A stretch of DNA of 64,000 nucleotides from NCBI RefSeq assembly GCF_030269685.1, contig NZ_BSTT01000006.1:1-64000 (forward strand). The letters are read 5' to 3'. Shown here piece after piece: positions 1 to 8,871 of the stretch. Every line of letters starts with the position of its first letter. The first letter of the stretch is position 1. Source of the stretch: Actinomycetospora sp. NBRC 106378 (GTDB taxonomy: Bacteria; Actinomycetota; Actinomycetes; Mycobacteriales; Pseudonocardiaceae). The notes under the pieces are model-generated. The model did no database searches, was not told where the DNA came from, and saw only the letters and a list, made by a program, of their open reading frames with translations. The position numbers and the translations under genes are program-made.

Positions 1-18
1 GCATTACGGTGCGACACC

Positions 19-79
19 GAGGGCCTCCGGTGGTCGAGCTGGATGCGTCAGACACACCCACCTCGCCTCGGAGGCCCTC
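19..79. repeat. inverted repeat downstream of the enoyl-CoA hydratase gene
   Basis: Arms GAGGGCCTCCG (19-29) and CGGAGGCCCTC (69-79) are perfect 11-bp complements separated by 39 bases. It lies just past the stop of the leftward gene ending at 129, so it could be a terminator-like hairpin, but the loop is long and there is no T-run. Otherwise 1-128 shows no gene. Confidence 0.35.
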
Positions 80-128
80 CTCGATCAACCCGACACGCCG
101 CCGCACACAACGTCTCGGGTCACGACAT

Positions 129-923
129 CTAGTTCCCGACGAACCTCGGGGGCCGCCGCTCGATGACGGCGGCGAGCCCCTCGAGGGAGTCGGCGGTGCC
201 GGACAGCTCGGACACGGTCCGCGCCTCCTCCGGCAGCTGCGCCTCCACCCGCGACCCGAGCCCCGACCACAGCAGGCGCTTCGTCGCGGCCAGCGCCAGC
301 GGGGCGCCGTCCACCAGGCGGTCGACGAGCTCGTCGACCGCCGCGTCGAGCCCGTCGTCGGGAACGACCCGGGTGAGCAGGCCCAGGTCGAGCGCCTCCG
401 CAGCGGTGAGCACGGGGTTGGTCAGCGCGATCTCCAGCGCCTTCCGCAGCCCGACCAGCGCCGGGAGGGTGACCGTGGTCCCGGCGTCGGGAGCCATGCC
501 CACGCGGGTGGCGCCGCCCAGGAAGGACGCCGACTCCGCGGCGACGACGAGGTCGGACGCGCAGACGAGACCGAAGCCGCCGCCGCCGGCGGCGAACCCC
601 TGCACCTTCGTGACGACGGGTGCGGGCAGGGCGAGCAGCCCCTGCACCACGATCTGCAGCCACGACGTGGCCTCGCGCAGGTAGTCGGGCAGGCCCTCGC
701 CCTTGCTCGCGAACGTCTTGACGTCGCCGCCGGCGCAGAAGTGCCGCCCCTCCCCCGACAGGACGAGGACCCGCAGGCCGGGTCGGCTGTGGCAGGCCAT
801 GACCGCGTCGTAGAAGGCGCGCAGCAGCGGCACGTCGAGCCCGTTGCTGGCCTCCGGGCGGTTCAGCCGCAGGCGCGCGACGCCCCGCTCGTCGACGTCG
901 AGCAGGACGGGTGAGTCACTCAC
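129..923 (-). CDS. enoyl-CoA hydratase/isomerase family protein
   Basis: A 264-residue crotonase-fold protein, the usual size for the family, expected to hydrate or isomerise 2-enoyl-CoA thioesters in the cytosol. Visible features are the oxyanion-hole segment HFCAGGDVKTF (about residues 61-71) and the second segment around GFAAGGGGFGL (about 109-119). The residue at the usual second catalytic Glu region reads GMAPDAGTT, so the exact reaction (hydratase versus isomerase) is not clear. Its start overlaps the stop of the upstream P450 gene by 4 bp, so the two are translationally coupled. The neighbours (P450, SDR, acyl-CoA dehydrogenase) suggest a beta-oxidation-like route for a hydrophobic side chain; the substrate is inference. 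Confidence 0.85.
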   Translation of the reverse strand: MSDSPVLLDVDERGVARLRLNRPEASNGLDVPLLRAFYDAVMACHSRPGLRVLVLSGEGRHFCAGGDVKTFASKGEGLPDYLREATSWLQIVVQGLLALPAPVVTKVQGFAAGGGGFGLVCASDLVVAAESASFLGGATRVGMAPDAGTTVTLPALVGLRKALEIALTNPVLTAAEALDLGLLTRVVPDDGLDAAVDELVDRLVDGAPLALAATKRLLWSGLGSRVEAQLPEEARTVSELSGTADSLEGLAAVIERRPPRFVGN

Positions 924-2188
924 GCGGACCTCGTCAGGGTGTAGGGCATGGACTTGATCGCCTGCATGAAGTTGCCGGCGAGGTAGACCGGCTCGCCGGC
1001 CTCGAGCCCGGGCGCACGGGTCAGCAGCTCGCCGACGATCGCGCGGAGCTGGGTCTTCGCGAGCTGGTTGCCCAGGCAGAAGTGGGGCCCGCCGCCGCCG
1101 AACCCGACGTGCGGGTTGTCGGCGCGGGTGACGTCGAAGCGCATCGGGTCGGTGAAGACCTCGGGGTCGCGGTTGCCCGACGCGTAGAACAGCACCACCC
1201 AGTCACCCGCGCGGATGTGCCGGCCGTGGAGTTCAACGTCGCGGGTGGCGGTGCGCCGGAAGGTCATGACCGGGGTGGCCCACCGGACGAACTCGTCGAT
1301 CGCGGGACCGATCCGCCCGTCGAGGTCCGCGGCGAGCAACTCTCGCTGGTCGGGGTACCGCGTGAAGGCGCGGACGGTACTGGAGATCGTGTTGCGCGTG
1401 GTGTCGTTGCCGGCCACCGAGAGCAGCACGAAAAAGGCGGCGATCTCGTCGTCGGTGAGCCGCTCGCCGTCGACCTCGGCCTGGACGAGGTTGGTCATGA
1501 GGTCGTCGGCCGGGTGGGACCGACGGGTCGCCGCGTGCTCGTGCGCGATCCGGGTCAGCCCCATCAGGGACTCCCACAGCAGCTCGGCGGGCGCGCGCCC
1601 CTGCCGGACGTCCTCGTCCGCCCAACTGACCATGCCGTCGGCCGCGGTCGTGGCGAGCTCGCGGGTCTCCTGACCCTCGAGACCCATCATCTCGAAGATC
1701 GTCCACTGCGGGAGGCGGCGCGAGACCTGCGCGACGAAGTCGCCGCGCTCCGTCGTCAGCAGTTCGTCGACCAGTCGGCGGGCCTGATCGCGGATCTGCG
1801 CCTCGATCGTCCGCACCCGCTTCGGGGTGAAGGCCGCCGAGACGAGCCGGCGCAGCTGGGTGTGCCGGGGCGCGTCGGTGGCGAGGAACGAGCTGGCCGC
1901 CTCGAGGATCTGGACGGGCACGTCCTCCATCTGGATCCCCTGGCCCGAGCAGAACGTCTCGGGGTCCTTGCTGACGGCGACGATGTCGGCGTGGCGGGTG
2001 ACGGCCCAGAACCCCGTTCCGTCCTGCGGCGGCAGGAGCGAGCCCTCCGCGGGCGGATGCCAGCTGATCGGGCGCTCGCGGCGCAGGACCGCGAAGTCGG
2101 CCTCCCGCTCCTCCGGGGACTTCGCCCAGAACGACAGCGGGGAGAGCGAGACCTCGTCGTAGGCGGGCCGGTCGGTCGCGGTCGTCAT
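920..2188 (-). CDS. cytochrome P450
   Basis: A 422-residue soluble bacterial P450. The I-helix oxygen-binding motif AGNDTT is at 259-264, the K-helix E-x-x-R at Glu299/Arg302, and the haem-ligand loop FGGGGPHFCLG places the thiolate at Cys371. The N-terminal half (SFLATDAPRHTQLRRLV) resembles actinobacterial steroid/terpenoid/fatty-acid hydroxylases of the CYP124/125/142 kind; the substrate cannot be read from sequence. It is first in a leftward operon with the enoyl-CoA hydratase (4-bp overlap) and diverges from an SDR gene across a promoter holding a perfect palindrome. No ferredoxin gene is adjacent, so redox partners must come from elsewhere. Confidence 0.93.
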   Translation of the reverse strand: MTTATDRPAYDEVSLSPLSFWAKSPEEREADFAVLRRERPISWHPPAEGSLLPPQDGTGFWAVTRHADIVAVSKDPETFCSGQGIQMEDVPVQILEAASSFLATDAPRHTQLRRLVSAAFTPKRVRTIEAQIRDQARRLVDELLTTERGDFVAQVSRRLPQWTIFEMMGLEGQETRELATTAADGMVSWADEDVRQGRAPAELLWESLMGLTRIAHEHAATRRSHPADDLMTNLVQAEVDGERLTDDEIAAFFVLLSVAGNDTTRNTISSTVRAFTRYPDQRELLAADLDGRIGPAIDEFVRWATPVMTFRRTATRDVELHGRHIRAGDWVVLFYASGNRDPEVFTDPMRFDVTRADNPHVGFGGGGPHFCLGNQLAKTQLRAIVGELLTRAPGLEAGEPVYLAGNFMQAIKSMPYTLTRSA

Positions 2189-2211
2189 CGCACACTCCCT
2201 CGGGGCGGTGG

Positions 2212-2227
2212 TCTAATCTAGATTAGA
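2212..2227. promoter_or_regulatory. perfect 16-bp palindrome, probable TetR operator
   Basis: TCTAATCTAGATTAGA is a perfect 16-bp dyad centred between the divergent P450 (start 2188) and SDR (start 2258) genes. It is AT-rich in very GC-rich DNA. The TetR-type gene at 4299 is the obvious candidate ligand-responsive repressor; that link is inference. Confidence 0.7.
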
Positions 2228-2257
2228 AGAAGTGGCGGCGGGACGGAAGGACGGCCG

Positions 2258-3052
2258 GTGGACCTCGGACTGGGCGATGCCCGTGTGATCGTCACCGGCG
2301 GTGCCTCGAACATCGGGCGCGGCATCGTGCACGGCTTCGCCCGCGAGGGCGCCCGGATCGTGCTCGCCGACCGGGACGCCGACCAGGCCGCGCGGGTCCA
2401 CCGCGAGGCGCTCGACCTGGGTGCGGCCGAGGTGCGCGAGGTGATCGGCGACCTGACCGCCGAGGGCGCCGGGGGCCGGGTCGTCGCCGACGCCGTCGAG
2501 GCGTGGGGCGGCGTGGACGTGCTGGTCAACAACTGCGGGTGGAGCGTCCCCGGGTTCCTCACCGAGCAGACCGACCGGACGCTCTGGCAGCGGACGATCG
2601 AGACCAACCTCTACACCGCCATCGACGCCACGCAGGCCGTCCTCGGGCCGATGACCGGGCAGCGCGACGGCGCGATCGTCTTCATCTCCAGCGACGCGGC
2701 GTTCGGGGCCGTCCGCCAGGGGATCTACGGCACGACGAAGGCCGGCCTCATCGCGCTGGCCCGCACCACCGCCCGCGAGCAGGGACGGCACGGGGTGCGG
2801 GCCAACGTCGTCTGCCCGGGGCTCGTCCTGCCCGACGAGGGCGGGGTCGGCGCCGACAGCCTGTGGGCGGCCGGGCGGGACGCGATCTTCAACTCCGACC
2901 AGATCGAGTACGTGACCCGCCAGACCCCGCTGCGACGTCTGACCAGCCCGGAGGACGTGGCCGCCGCCGTCGTCTGGCTCGCCTCCCCGACCGCCGCGCG
3001 CCAGGTCACCGGTCAGGTCGTGGCCGTGGGCGGCGGCTCGTCGATGCCGTGA
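2258..3052 (+). CDS. SDR family NAD(P)-dependent oxidoreductase
   Basis: A 264-residue classical short-chain dehydrogenase/reductase. A Rossmann glycine motif lies near residues 12-20 (TGGASNIGRG), followed by NNCGWS in place of the usual NNAG, and the catalytic region has Ser (ISSDAAF) and Tyr-x-x-x-Lys (YGTTK). The GTG start at 2258 follows GGAAGG. It is the first gene of the rightward unit SDR, acyl-CoA dehydrogenase, TetR, divergent from the P450 operon. A role in oxidising or reducing an alcohol/ketone intermediate, possibly a 3-hydroxyacyl-CoA, is inferred from context. Confidence 0.88.
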   Translation: MDLGLGDARVIVTGGASNIGRGIVHGFAREGARIVLADRDADQAARVHREALDLGAAEVREVIGDLTAEGAGGRVVADAVEAWGGVDVLVNNCGWSVPGFLTEQTDRTLWQRTIETNLYTAIDATQAVLGPMTGQRDGAIVFISSDAAFGAVRQGIYGTTKAGLIALARTTAREQGRHGVRANVVCPGLVLPDEGGVGADSLWAAGRDAIFNSDQIEYVTRQTPLRRLTSPEDVAAAVVWLASPTAARQVTGQVVAVGGGSSMP

Positions 3053-3112
3053 GCTTGACCGGCAGGTCGCCGTTTTTTACTCTCGATGAAATTCACTCGC
3101 TGGGAGAGCCCC

Positions 3113-4285
3113 GTGAACAAGTCCTCGATCGTCCCGGAGACCGACGAGCGCGCCGCGCTGCGCGGGGCCGTCACCGCGCTCGTGAGCCGCTACGGACACG
3201 ACTACTTCGTGGAGAAGGCCCACACCCACGCCGAGCCGACCGAGCTGTGGAAGGAGCTCGGCGCCGCCGGGTTCCTCGGCGTGCACCTGCCCGAGGAGTA
3301 CGGGGGCGGCGGGGGCGCCCTCGGCGACCTGCTGGTCGTCGTCGAGGCGGCGTCGGCGGCGGGGTGCCCGCTGCTCATGACGGTGATCTCCCCCGCCATC
3401 TGCGGGACGATCCTCGCCCGCCACGGCTCGCACGCGATGAAGCAGCGGTGGCTGACCGGGATCGCCGACGGCTCGCTCAAGATGGCCTTCGCCATCACCG
3501 AGCCCGACGCCGGGTCGAACAGCCACGAGGTCACCACCACCGCCCACCCCGACGGCGAGGGCTGGCGGCTCTCCGGCACCAAGTACTGGACCTCGGGCAT
3601 CGACGAGGCCGACGCCGTCCTCGTCGTCGCCCGCAGCGGCAGCGCTCCCGCGAGGGGCGACCGCAGGCCGCTGTCGCTCTTCGTCGTGCCCACCGACTCC
3701 CCCGGCCTCACGTGGCAGCCCATCCCGGCCGCGCTCACGCAGCCCGAGCAGCAGTTCACGGTGTTCTTCGACGACGTCCCGCTCGGGCCGGAGGCGCTCA
3801 TCGGTGACGACGGCAACGGGCTGCGGCAGGTCTTCTCCGGGCTCAACCCCGAGCGGATCACCGCCGCGGCGATCAGTAACGGCATCTCGCTGTACTCGCT
3901 GGAGAAGGCGACGGCCTACGCGAACGAGCGGGCCGTGTGGAAGGGCGTGAAGATCGGGGCGCACCAGGGTGTGGCCCACCCGCTCGCCGAGTGCTACATC
4001 GCCGTGGCCCAGGCCCGGCTCATGGCCCAGCGCGCGGCGGACCTGTTCGACGCCGGCGAGGACGCCGCCGAGGCCTCCAACATCGCGAAGTTCGCCGCCG
4101 CCGACTCCTCGCTGCGCACCCTGGACCAGGCGATGCAGACCCACGGCGGGAACGGCATGTCCCTCGAGTACGGGCTGGCCGACCTCTGGTTCCTCGCGCG
4201 CATGCTCAAGACCGCGCCGGTCAGCCGGGAGATGGTGCTGAACTTCGTCTCCCAGCGTTCGCTCGGGCTGCCCGCGTCGTACTGA
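3113..4285 (+). CDS. acyl-CoA dehydrogenase
   Basis: An FAD-dependent acyl-CoA dehydrogenase of about 390 residues, which would introduce the alpha,beta double bond into an acyl-CoA and pass electrons to ETF. The FAD/substrate signature AFAITEPDAGSN and the C-terminal motif THGGNGMSLEYG, with the family's Glu, are present. The GTG at 3113 has GGGAGAG just upstream; the in-frame ATG at 3086 has no ribosome binding site, so 3113 is preferred. Together with the enoyl-CoA hydratase across the divergent promoter it gives two consecutive beta-oxidation steps. Confidence 0.9.
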   Translation: MNKSSIVPETDERAALRGAVTALVSRYGHDYFVEKAHTHAEPTELWKELGAAGFLGVHLPEEYGGGGGALGDLLVVVEAASAAGCPLLMTVISPAICGTILARHGSHAMKQRWLTGIADGSLKMAFAITEPDAGSNSHEVTTTAHPDGEGWRLSGTKYWTSGIDEADAVLVVARSGSAPARGDRRPLSLFVVPTDSPGLTWQPIPAALTQPEQQFTVFFDDVPLGPEALIGDDGNGLRQVFSGLNPERITAAAISNGISLYSLEKATAYANERAVWKGVKIGAHQGVAHPLAECYIAVAQARLMAQRAADLFDAGEDAAEASNIAKFAAADSSLRTLDQAMQTHGGNGMSLEYGLADLWFLARMLKTAPVSREMVLNFVSQRSLGLPASY

Positions 4286-4298
4286 CTACGCTGGCGCC

Positions 4299-4928
4299 GT
4301 GCCCCCTCCCCCCACGCCGTCGAGCGAGGGGACCGGCCGCGGCGCGAAGTCGGCGCGGACCCGCCGTCGGGTGGTGGACGCCGCGGCACACGTGCTGGTG
4401 CGCCGCGGGTACGCCGGGACGCGGCTCTCCGACGTGGCCGAGGTCGCCCAGGTGCAGGCCCCGGCGATCTACTACTACTTCTCCTCGCGGGACGAACTCA
4501 TCGAGGAGGCCGTCGCGGTGGGCCTGGCCCGGGCCCGCACGCTCGTGGAGGAGGCCCTCGCGGAGGCGAACGGGTCGCCCCTCGACCGGCTCCGGGTCGC
4601 GGTGGCCGCGCACCTCAGCACGCTGCTCACCCACTCCGACCACGCCCGCGGCGCCATCCGTACCGTCCCGCAGCTGCCCGAGTCGATGCGGGCCCGCCAC
4701 CGCCAGGCGGAGCGGGACTACATCGACATCTGGCGGGGCCTGGTGGCCGACGCCCGTGCCGCGGGCGAGATCGACCGCGATCTCGAACCCGGGGTGGCGC
4801 TCATGGTCGTGCTCGGCGCCCTGAACTGGACCGCCGAGTGGTGGGACCCGGAGCGCGGCTCGCTGGAGGGCGTGATCGCCACCGCCCAGCGCCTCGTCGT
4901 CGACGGGCTCTCCGCCGACCGGAGCTGA
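4299..4928 (+). CDS. TetR family transcriptional regulator
   Basis: A 209-residue regulator with an N-terminal TetR helix-turn-helix (RTRRRVVDAAAHVLVRRGY, then the recognition helix near APAIYYYFSSRDEL) and a larger C-terminal ligand pocket with Trp-rich residues near 175-190 (NWTAEWWDPERG), a pattern seen in KstR2-like regulators of acyl-CoA catabolism. It starts 13 bp after the acyl-CoA dehydrogenase and probably shares its transcript. It probably controls the P450/SDR divergent promoter through the 16-bp palindrome, with an acyl-CoA-type ligand; both are inference. Confidence 0.88.
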   Translation: MPPPPTPSSEGTGRGAKSARTRRRVVDAAAHVLVRRGYAGTRLSDVAEVAQVQAPAIYYYFSSRDELIEEAVAVGLARARTLVEEALAEANGSPLDRLRVAVAAHLSTLLTHSDHARGAIRTVPQLPESMRARHRQAERDYIDIWRGLVADARAAGEIDRDLEPGVALMVVLGALNWTAEWWDPERGSLEGVIATAQRLVVDGLSADRS

Positions 4929-5706
4929 GCGCCGCTCTCCGCCCACCCACCCGATGGGCTGAACAGGACCGCGACCCCGTGTACGACGGCGCTCCACCGG
5001 GTTCTCGACACGTCAGAACGACATTCCGTCGCGCGCTGGCGCGCGGATGTCCCCTCGACCCGGGAGCTCCTCCGTGACGGCGACACCCGCGATCGAGCCG
5101 GCTGGCGACACGAGCGACACGACGGGGCGCACGAGCCCGGTCGGCATCGGTTCCTGATCGACCGCGAGGCGCGGCCACGGACCGACGACGAGATGCGGGG
5201 GTCGGCCGCCTGCGAGCCCGGCCGGCCACGCCGTCACCGGGCCGGCCGACCGACCGTCACCCCGAGGAGCCGTGGCCGGGATCGATGGCGTACGGACGCC
5301 GGCCTGGAACGGCGCCGGCTCCGCTGCCTCTCCTCGGCCCTGGTGTCCGGCTTCGGTCTCCTCACCTCCGGCGTCGACGAGGCCTTCGCGAACACGTCGG
5401 CCGCCGGGGTCGTGATCGCGACGGCCCTCGTGGCCATCACGCTTCCCACCTGGGTGCTGCTCCTCGACCCGCCCCGCGCGACGGACCTCCCGACGACCTG
5501 GCCCGGGCCTACCGCGACCGCTCAGGGCTGGGGACCGTCGACCGTGGTGGACCTGGGCTCATCGCCAGACGTCGAGGAGATCGACGAGGTCGGTGGCCAG
5601 GTGCCCGGCCTCCGGAGCCCCGTTCAGCCCGAGCAGCGCGGCGAGGGCGAACGCGTGCGCCCGGCATCGTGACGCGCGACGTGGGTCCGTAGCCATCGCC
5701 TGGCGG
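4929..5706. other. long stretch without a convincing gene; possible gene remnants
   Basis: About 780 bp with no complete supported gene. On the plus strand around 5330-5490 there is a hydrophobic stretch (GFGLLTSGVDEAFANTS, then VVIATALVAI) without a credible start or end. On the minus strand, codons ending at a stop at 5559-5561 read RAHAFALAALLGLNG then ATDLVDLLDVWR, which looks like a genuine protein C-terminus but has no start. Both look like remnants of decayed genes; I cannot assign either to a family. Confidence 0.4.
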
Positions 5707-7989
5707 TCACGTGGCCGGCGTCCGGTCGGGACGGAGGCGGTGGCTCGGCCAGGCGCTCGCCGGGCCCACCCAGGTGATGAACGCGGGGATGAGGAACTTC
5801 CGGACGACGAAGGTGTCGAGCAGGACCCCGAAGGCCATGGCGAACGCCAGCTGACGGAAGGAGTCGAGCGGGACGATCGCGACCAGGCCGAAGCTCGCGG
5901 CCAGCGTCACCCCGGCGGCACCGATCGCGGTGTTCGAGCGCGGGACCGCGACCGACAGGGCCTCGCCGAGCGGGCGGGTGCGGGCCTCGGACCAGACGTC
6001 GCCGATCCCGAACACGGCGTAGTCCGAGCCGAGGGAGGCGAGCAGCGCCCCCACCGCGAACGGCACGAAGAAGATCAGACCGCTGCTCTGACCGAAGAGC
6101 AGCGTCGTCAGGCCGAGCGAGGCACCGACCACGAGGGCGCTGCAGAGCAGCAGGTAGAGCGGCGCGACCACCGCGCGCAGGAACAGCACGAGCAGGAGCA
6201 GGTCGACCAGGGCGACCACGAGCGCGACCCGGACGAGATCGCCGCGGGCGCTGTCGACGAGCCCGAGCCCGATGGCCGTGTCACCCGCCGTCGCGACCTG
6301 GACCCCGCCCAGCCCGACACCCGTGAGCATCGCCGGCAGCCGTTGCTCCAGGTCGCGGAGCTCCGCGATGGCCTGCGCCCCCACCGGGTCGGTATCGAGG
6401 ACCACGAGAACGCGCGCCGCGTCGCCGTCGGCGGCGGTGAAGACGGAGAACGGGGCGTCGGGGCGGCGCAGATCCACCGTCCCCGGTCCGATCACCCCGG
6501 CCACACCGGGCGTGGCGAGCAGGGCGCGCTGGAGGGCCACCAGCTCCGCACGGCGGTCGGCGAGCCCGGGACCGGTCAGCACGAGCTGCGTCGGCGAGAG
6601 GATGCCCGGCGCGAAGCCGGCTGCGGCGTCCTCCCAGGCGGTCCGGACGGGGTCGTCCGCCGGCAGCGAGCGCATCGGCGACACCGACTCCCGCAGACCG
6701 GCCAGCGGCACGGTGGCCAGCGCCAGGACCACGACGACGAGCGCCACGGTCACGGGCGCCACCCCGGGGCGCCGACGCAGCAGCTCGACGAACCGGCTCC
6801 GCGGTTCCGCGGGCTCCCCCGTCGGGGGTCGCCGGAGACCGGGCCAGAACATCACCCGCCCGAACAGTCCCATGAGGGCCGGGACGAGCAGGACCGACAC
6901 GACCAGCGTCGTCGCGACCGTGAGCGCGAGACCGGGTCCGAAGGCGCGGAACACCGACGTCTCGGCGGCGGAGAGGGCGGCGACCCCCGCCACCACGGTC
7001 ACCCCCGCGACCAGCACGATCGTCAGGTAGTCCTCGGTCGCACCGCGGGCCGCCTCCGGCCCACCCTCCGCCCGACGGAGCCGGGCCCGTTGTCCCGACA
7101 GGAAGAGGATCGAGTAGTCGGTGCTGACGCCGAGCGTCAGCGCGACGAGCACCGGTTGCAGCTGACCGGGGGCACTGACGCCCGACAGTTCCGCCGCGAG
7201 CCCGACCACCCGATCGGCCACCAGGTAGGAGGCGCCGGCGGTCACCAGCGTGACCAGCGGAGCCGCGAACGACCGGAACACCACCGCCACGACGAGGGCG
7301 ACCGCCAGCACCGACGCGATCTCCACGGCGGTGAGGTGCCGGTTGACGACGTTGCCCTGCTCGAGCTGGAAGGGGATCAGCCCGCTGACCCCCGACAGGT
7401 GGTCGTCGGGCCGGTCGATCCGGGCGGCGTAGTCCCGCGCCACCTGCTGCTGGACGTAGGGGTTCGCCGTCGGATCCGTGAACAGGTACGTCACGACGGT
7501 CGTGGGGCCCCGGGCCCCGGGTGGGGGCAGGGTGTCGAAGGCGCGGCCCAGTGCCTCCGAGTCGGGGGCGATGCCGGCCGGCAGGTTCGCCGGAACACCG
7601 TCGACGAGCGGGAGCGCGAAGAGCAGCGGCGGGGCCGGTCGACCCGCCAGCGCGGGCTGCGAGGCGTCGAGAGCCCGACGGACCGCCCGGTTCACCGCCT
7701 CGGGCGACAGCCCGTCCGGGTCACGCTGCACCACCGCGATCCGGGTCAGGACGGGCAGTCCGAAGATCTGCAGCGCCCGAGCCTGCGCCTCCACCGCCGG
7801 GGCGTCCTCGCCCACGAACGAGACCCCGCCGTCGCCGCCGACCGAGGCGAGCGACGGGAGCTGCGTGACGGCCAGCCACACGCCCACGACGACGAGCGCG
7901 AGGACCGCCCACCAGCCGCGGGTCGTCGCCGCCGCGAACCCGCGCACCGGCCACGGTCGGCGGCGGGCGTCCTCGGGCCGTTCCGCCAT
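5707..7989 (-). CDS. MMPL/RND family membrane transporter
   Basis: A 760-residue MMPL-type transporter with an N-terminal transmembrane helix, a periplasmic-type domain, a block of helices including the SDYSIL motif, a second extracytoplasmic domain and a second helix block with a matching GSDYAVFG motif. These are the two Asp-Tyr motifs of RND proton relays in MmpL proteins. The ATG at 7989 is chosen because GGAGGAG lies just upstream; the longer reading to 8031 lacks one. MmpL proteins export lipids or siderophores in actinobacteria; the cargo is unknown. No membrane-fusion or MmpS partner is adjacent. Confidence 0.88.
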   Translation of the reverse strand: MAERPEDARRRPWPVRGFAAATTRGWWAVLALVVVGVWLAVTQLPSLASVGGDGGVSFVGEDAPAVEAQARALQIFGLPVLTRIAVVQRDPDGLSPEAVNRAVRRALDASQPALAGRPAPPLLFALPLVDGVPANLPAGIAPDSEALGRAFDTLPPPGARGPTTVVTYLFTDPTANPYVQQQVARDYAARIDRPDDHLSGVSGLIPFQLEQGNVVNRHLTAVEIASVLAVALVVAVVFRSFAAPLVTLVTAGASYLVADRVVGLAAELSGVSAPGQLQPVLVALTLGVSTDYSILFLSGQRARLRRAEGGPEAARGATEDYLTIVLVAGVTVVAGVAALSAAETSVFRAFGPGLALTVATTLVVSVLLVPALMGLFGRVMFWPGLRRPPTGEPAEPRSRFVELLRRRPGVAPVTVALVVVVLALATVPLAGLRESVSPMRSLPADDPVRTAWEDAAAGFAPGILSPTQLVLTGPGLADRRAELVALQRALLATPGVAGVIGPGTVDLRRPDAPFSVFTAADGDAARVLVVLDTDPVGAQAIAELRDLEQRLPAMLTGVGLGGVQVATAGDTAIGLGLVDSARGDLVRVALVVALVDLLLLVLFLRAVVAPLYLLLCSALVVGASLGLTTLLFGQSSGLIFFVPFAVGALLASLGSDYAVFGIGDVWSEARTRPLGEALSVAVPRSNTAIGAAGVTLAASFGLVAIVPLDSFRQLAFAMAFGVLLDTFVVRKFLIPAFITWVGPASAWPSHRLRPDRTPAT

Positions 7990-8184
7990 CGGGCGCTCCT
8001 CCGCGTGGGGTCGCCACGCGACCGGACGCACCCGCCGTTCCCCTGCCCCGCCCGCACCAAACGGCGGCCCGCACGGGCGGTCGCATCGCCGCCGTGCACG
8101 GACACCACGGCCGCCCGCTCACGCCGTTCCTACCCGCGTCGTCGATGACCCCGCGCGTCATTGTCCCCGGCGCTCGCCGGCTCC

Positions 8185-8649
8185 ATGATCGTCGGCGTGA
8201 GCCTCTACGCCGACGACCTCGAACCCGGCCGGCGCTTCGACTTCGGCCGGTACACGGTCTCGGAGGCCGAGATCGTGGACTACGCACGACGATGGGATCC
8301 GATCTTCATCCACGTCGACCCGGAGGCGGCCGCCCGTGCCGGCCTCGGAGGAGTCATCGCCAGCGGCCTGCACACCCTGGCGATCTACCAGCGATTCGCC
8401 GTCGAGACGATCTGGTCGCAGGCCGCCGGAGGTGTGGGCCGCACGATGGACATCGGCTTCCGACGGCCCGTCCGTCCCGGCACGACCCTGACCGGGCACG
8501 CCACGGTCCACGACGTCACGCCCCGTCCGGCACGCGGCGATGCGGTCGTGACGATCCACGGTGAGCTCGTCGACGGCGAGGCCGTGGTCCTCACCGTCGT
8601 CAACGAGTCGGTCCTGCCGCTCCGAGCGGCCGCGGGCGACGTCTCCTGA
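8185..8649 (+). CDS. MaoC-like hot-dog dehydratase
   Basis: A protein of about 154 residues with the single-domain MaoC (R)-enoyl-CoA hydratase fold. The hydratase-2 motif is visible: Asp (RRWDPIFIHVD) with the catalytic His, then GLGGVIASGLHTLAI and the C-terminal beta strand FRRPVRPGTTL. The start is uncertain: the ATG at 8185 and the GTG at 8197 (giving VSLYADDLEPG) are both possible and neither has a strong ribosome binding site. It stands alone between the MMPL gene and the Asp23-like gene. It may complement the nearby fatty-acid genes. Confidence 0.82.
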   Translation: MIVGVSLYADDLEPGRRFDFGRYTVSEAEIVDYARRWDPIFIHVDPEAAARAGLGGVIASGLHTLAIYQRFAVETIWSQAAGGVGRTMDIGFRRPVRPGTTLTGHATVHDVTPRPARGDAVVTIHGELVDGEAVVLTVVNESVLPLRAAAGDVS

Positions 8650-8871
8650 GCGCGGCGCCACCGCGCAGCAGGCCCGGCGCCCGGAGCCTCACCGGACGGT
8701 CGTCCGTCGCGGCGAGGTGGCGCCGATCACGTGGATCGGAGCATGACGAATCCGCTCCCGACGACGTCCTACGGGTGAACCATCCGATCCGGCCGGGCCT
8801 GCTCGCGGGCACGACCTCCGACCTCGTGCCCCGGTATGCCCGGCCGCCGCCTCCCCGGAGGTGAGCCGCCC

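Noticed and set aside
5593..8148. An 851-codon open frame on the plus strand
   Set aside because: Antisense to the MMPL gene, Arg/Gln/His-rich, no domain. Shadow frame.
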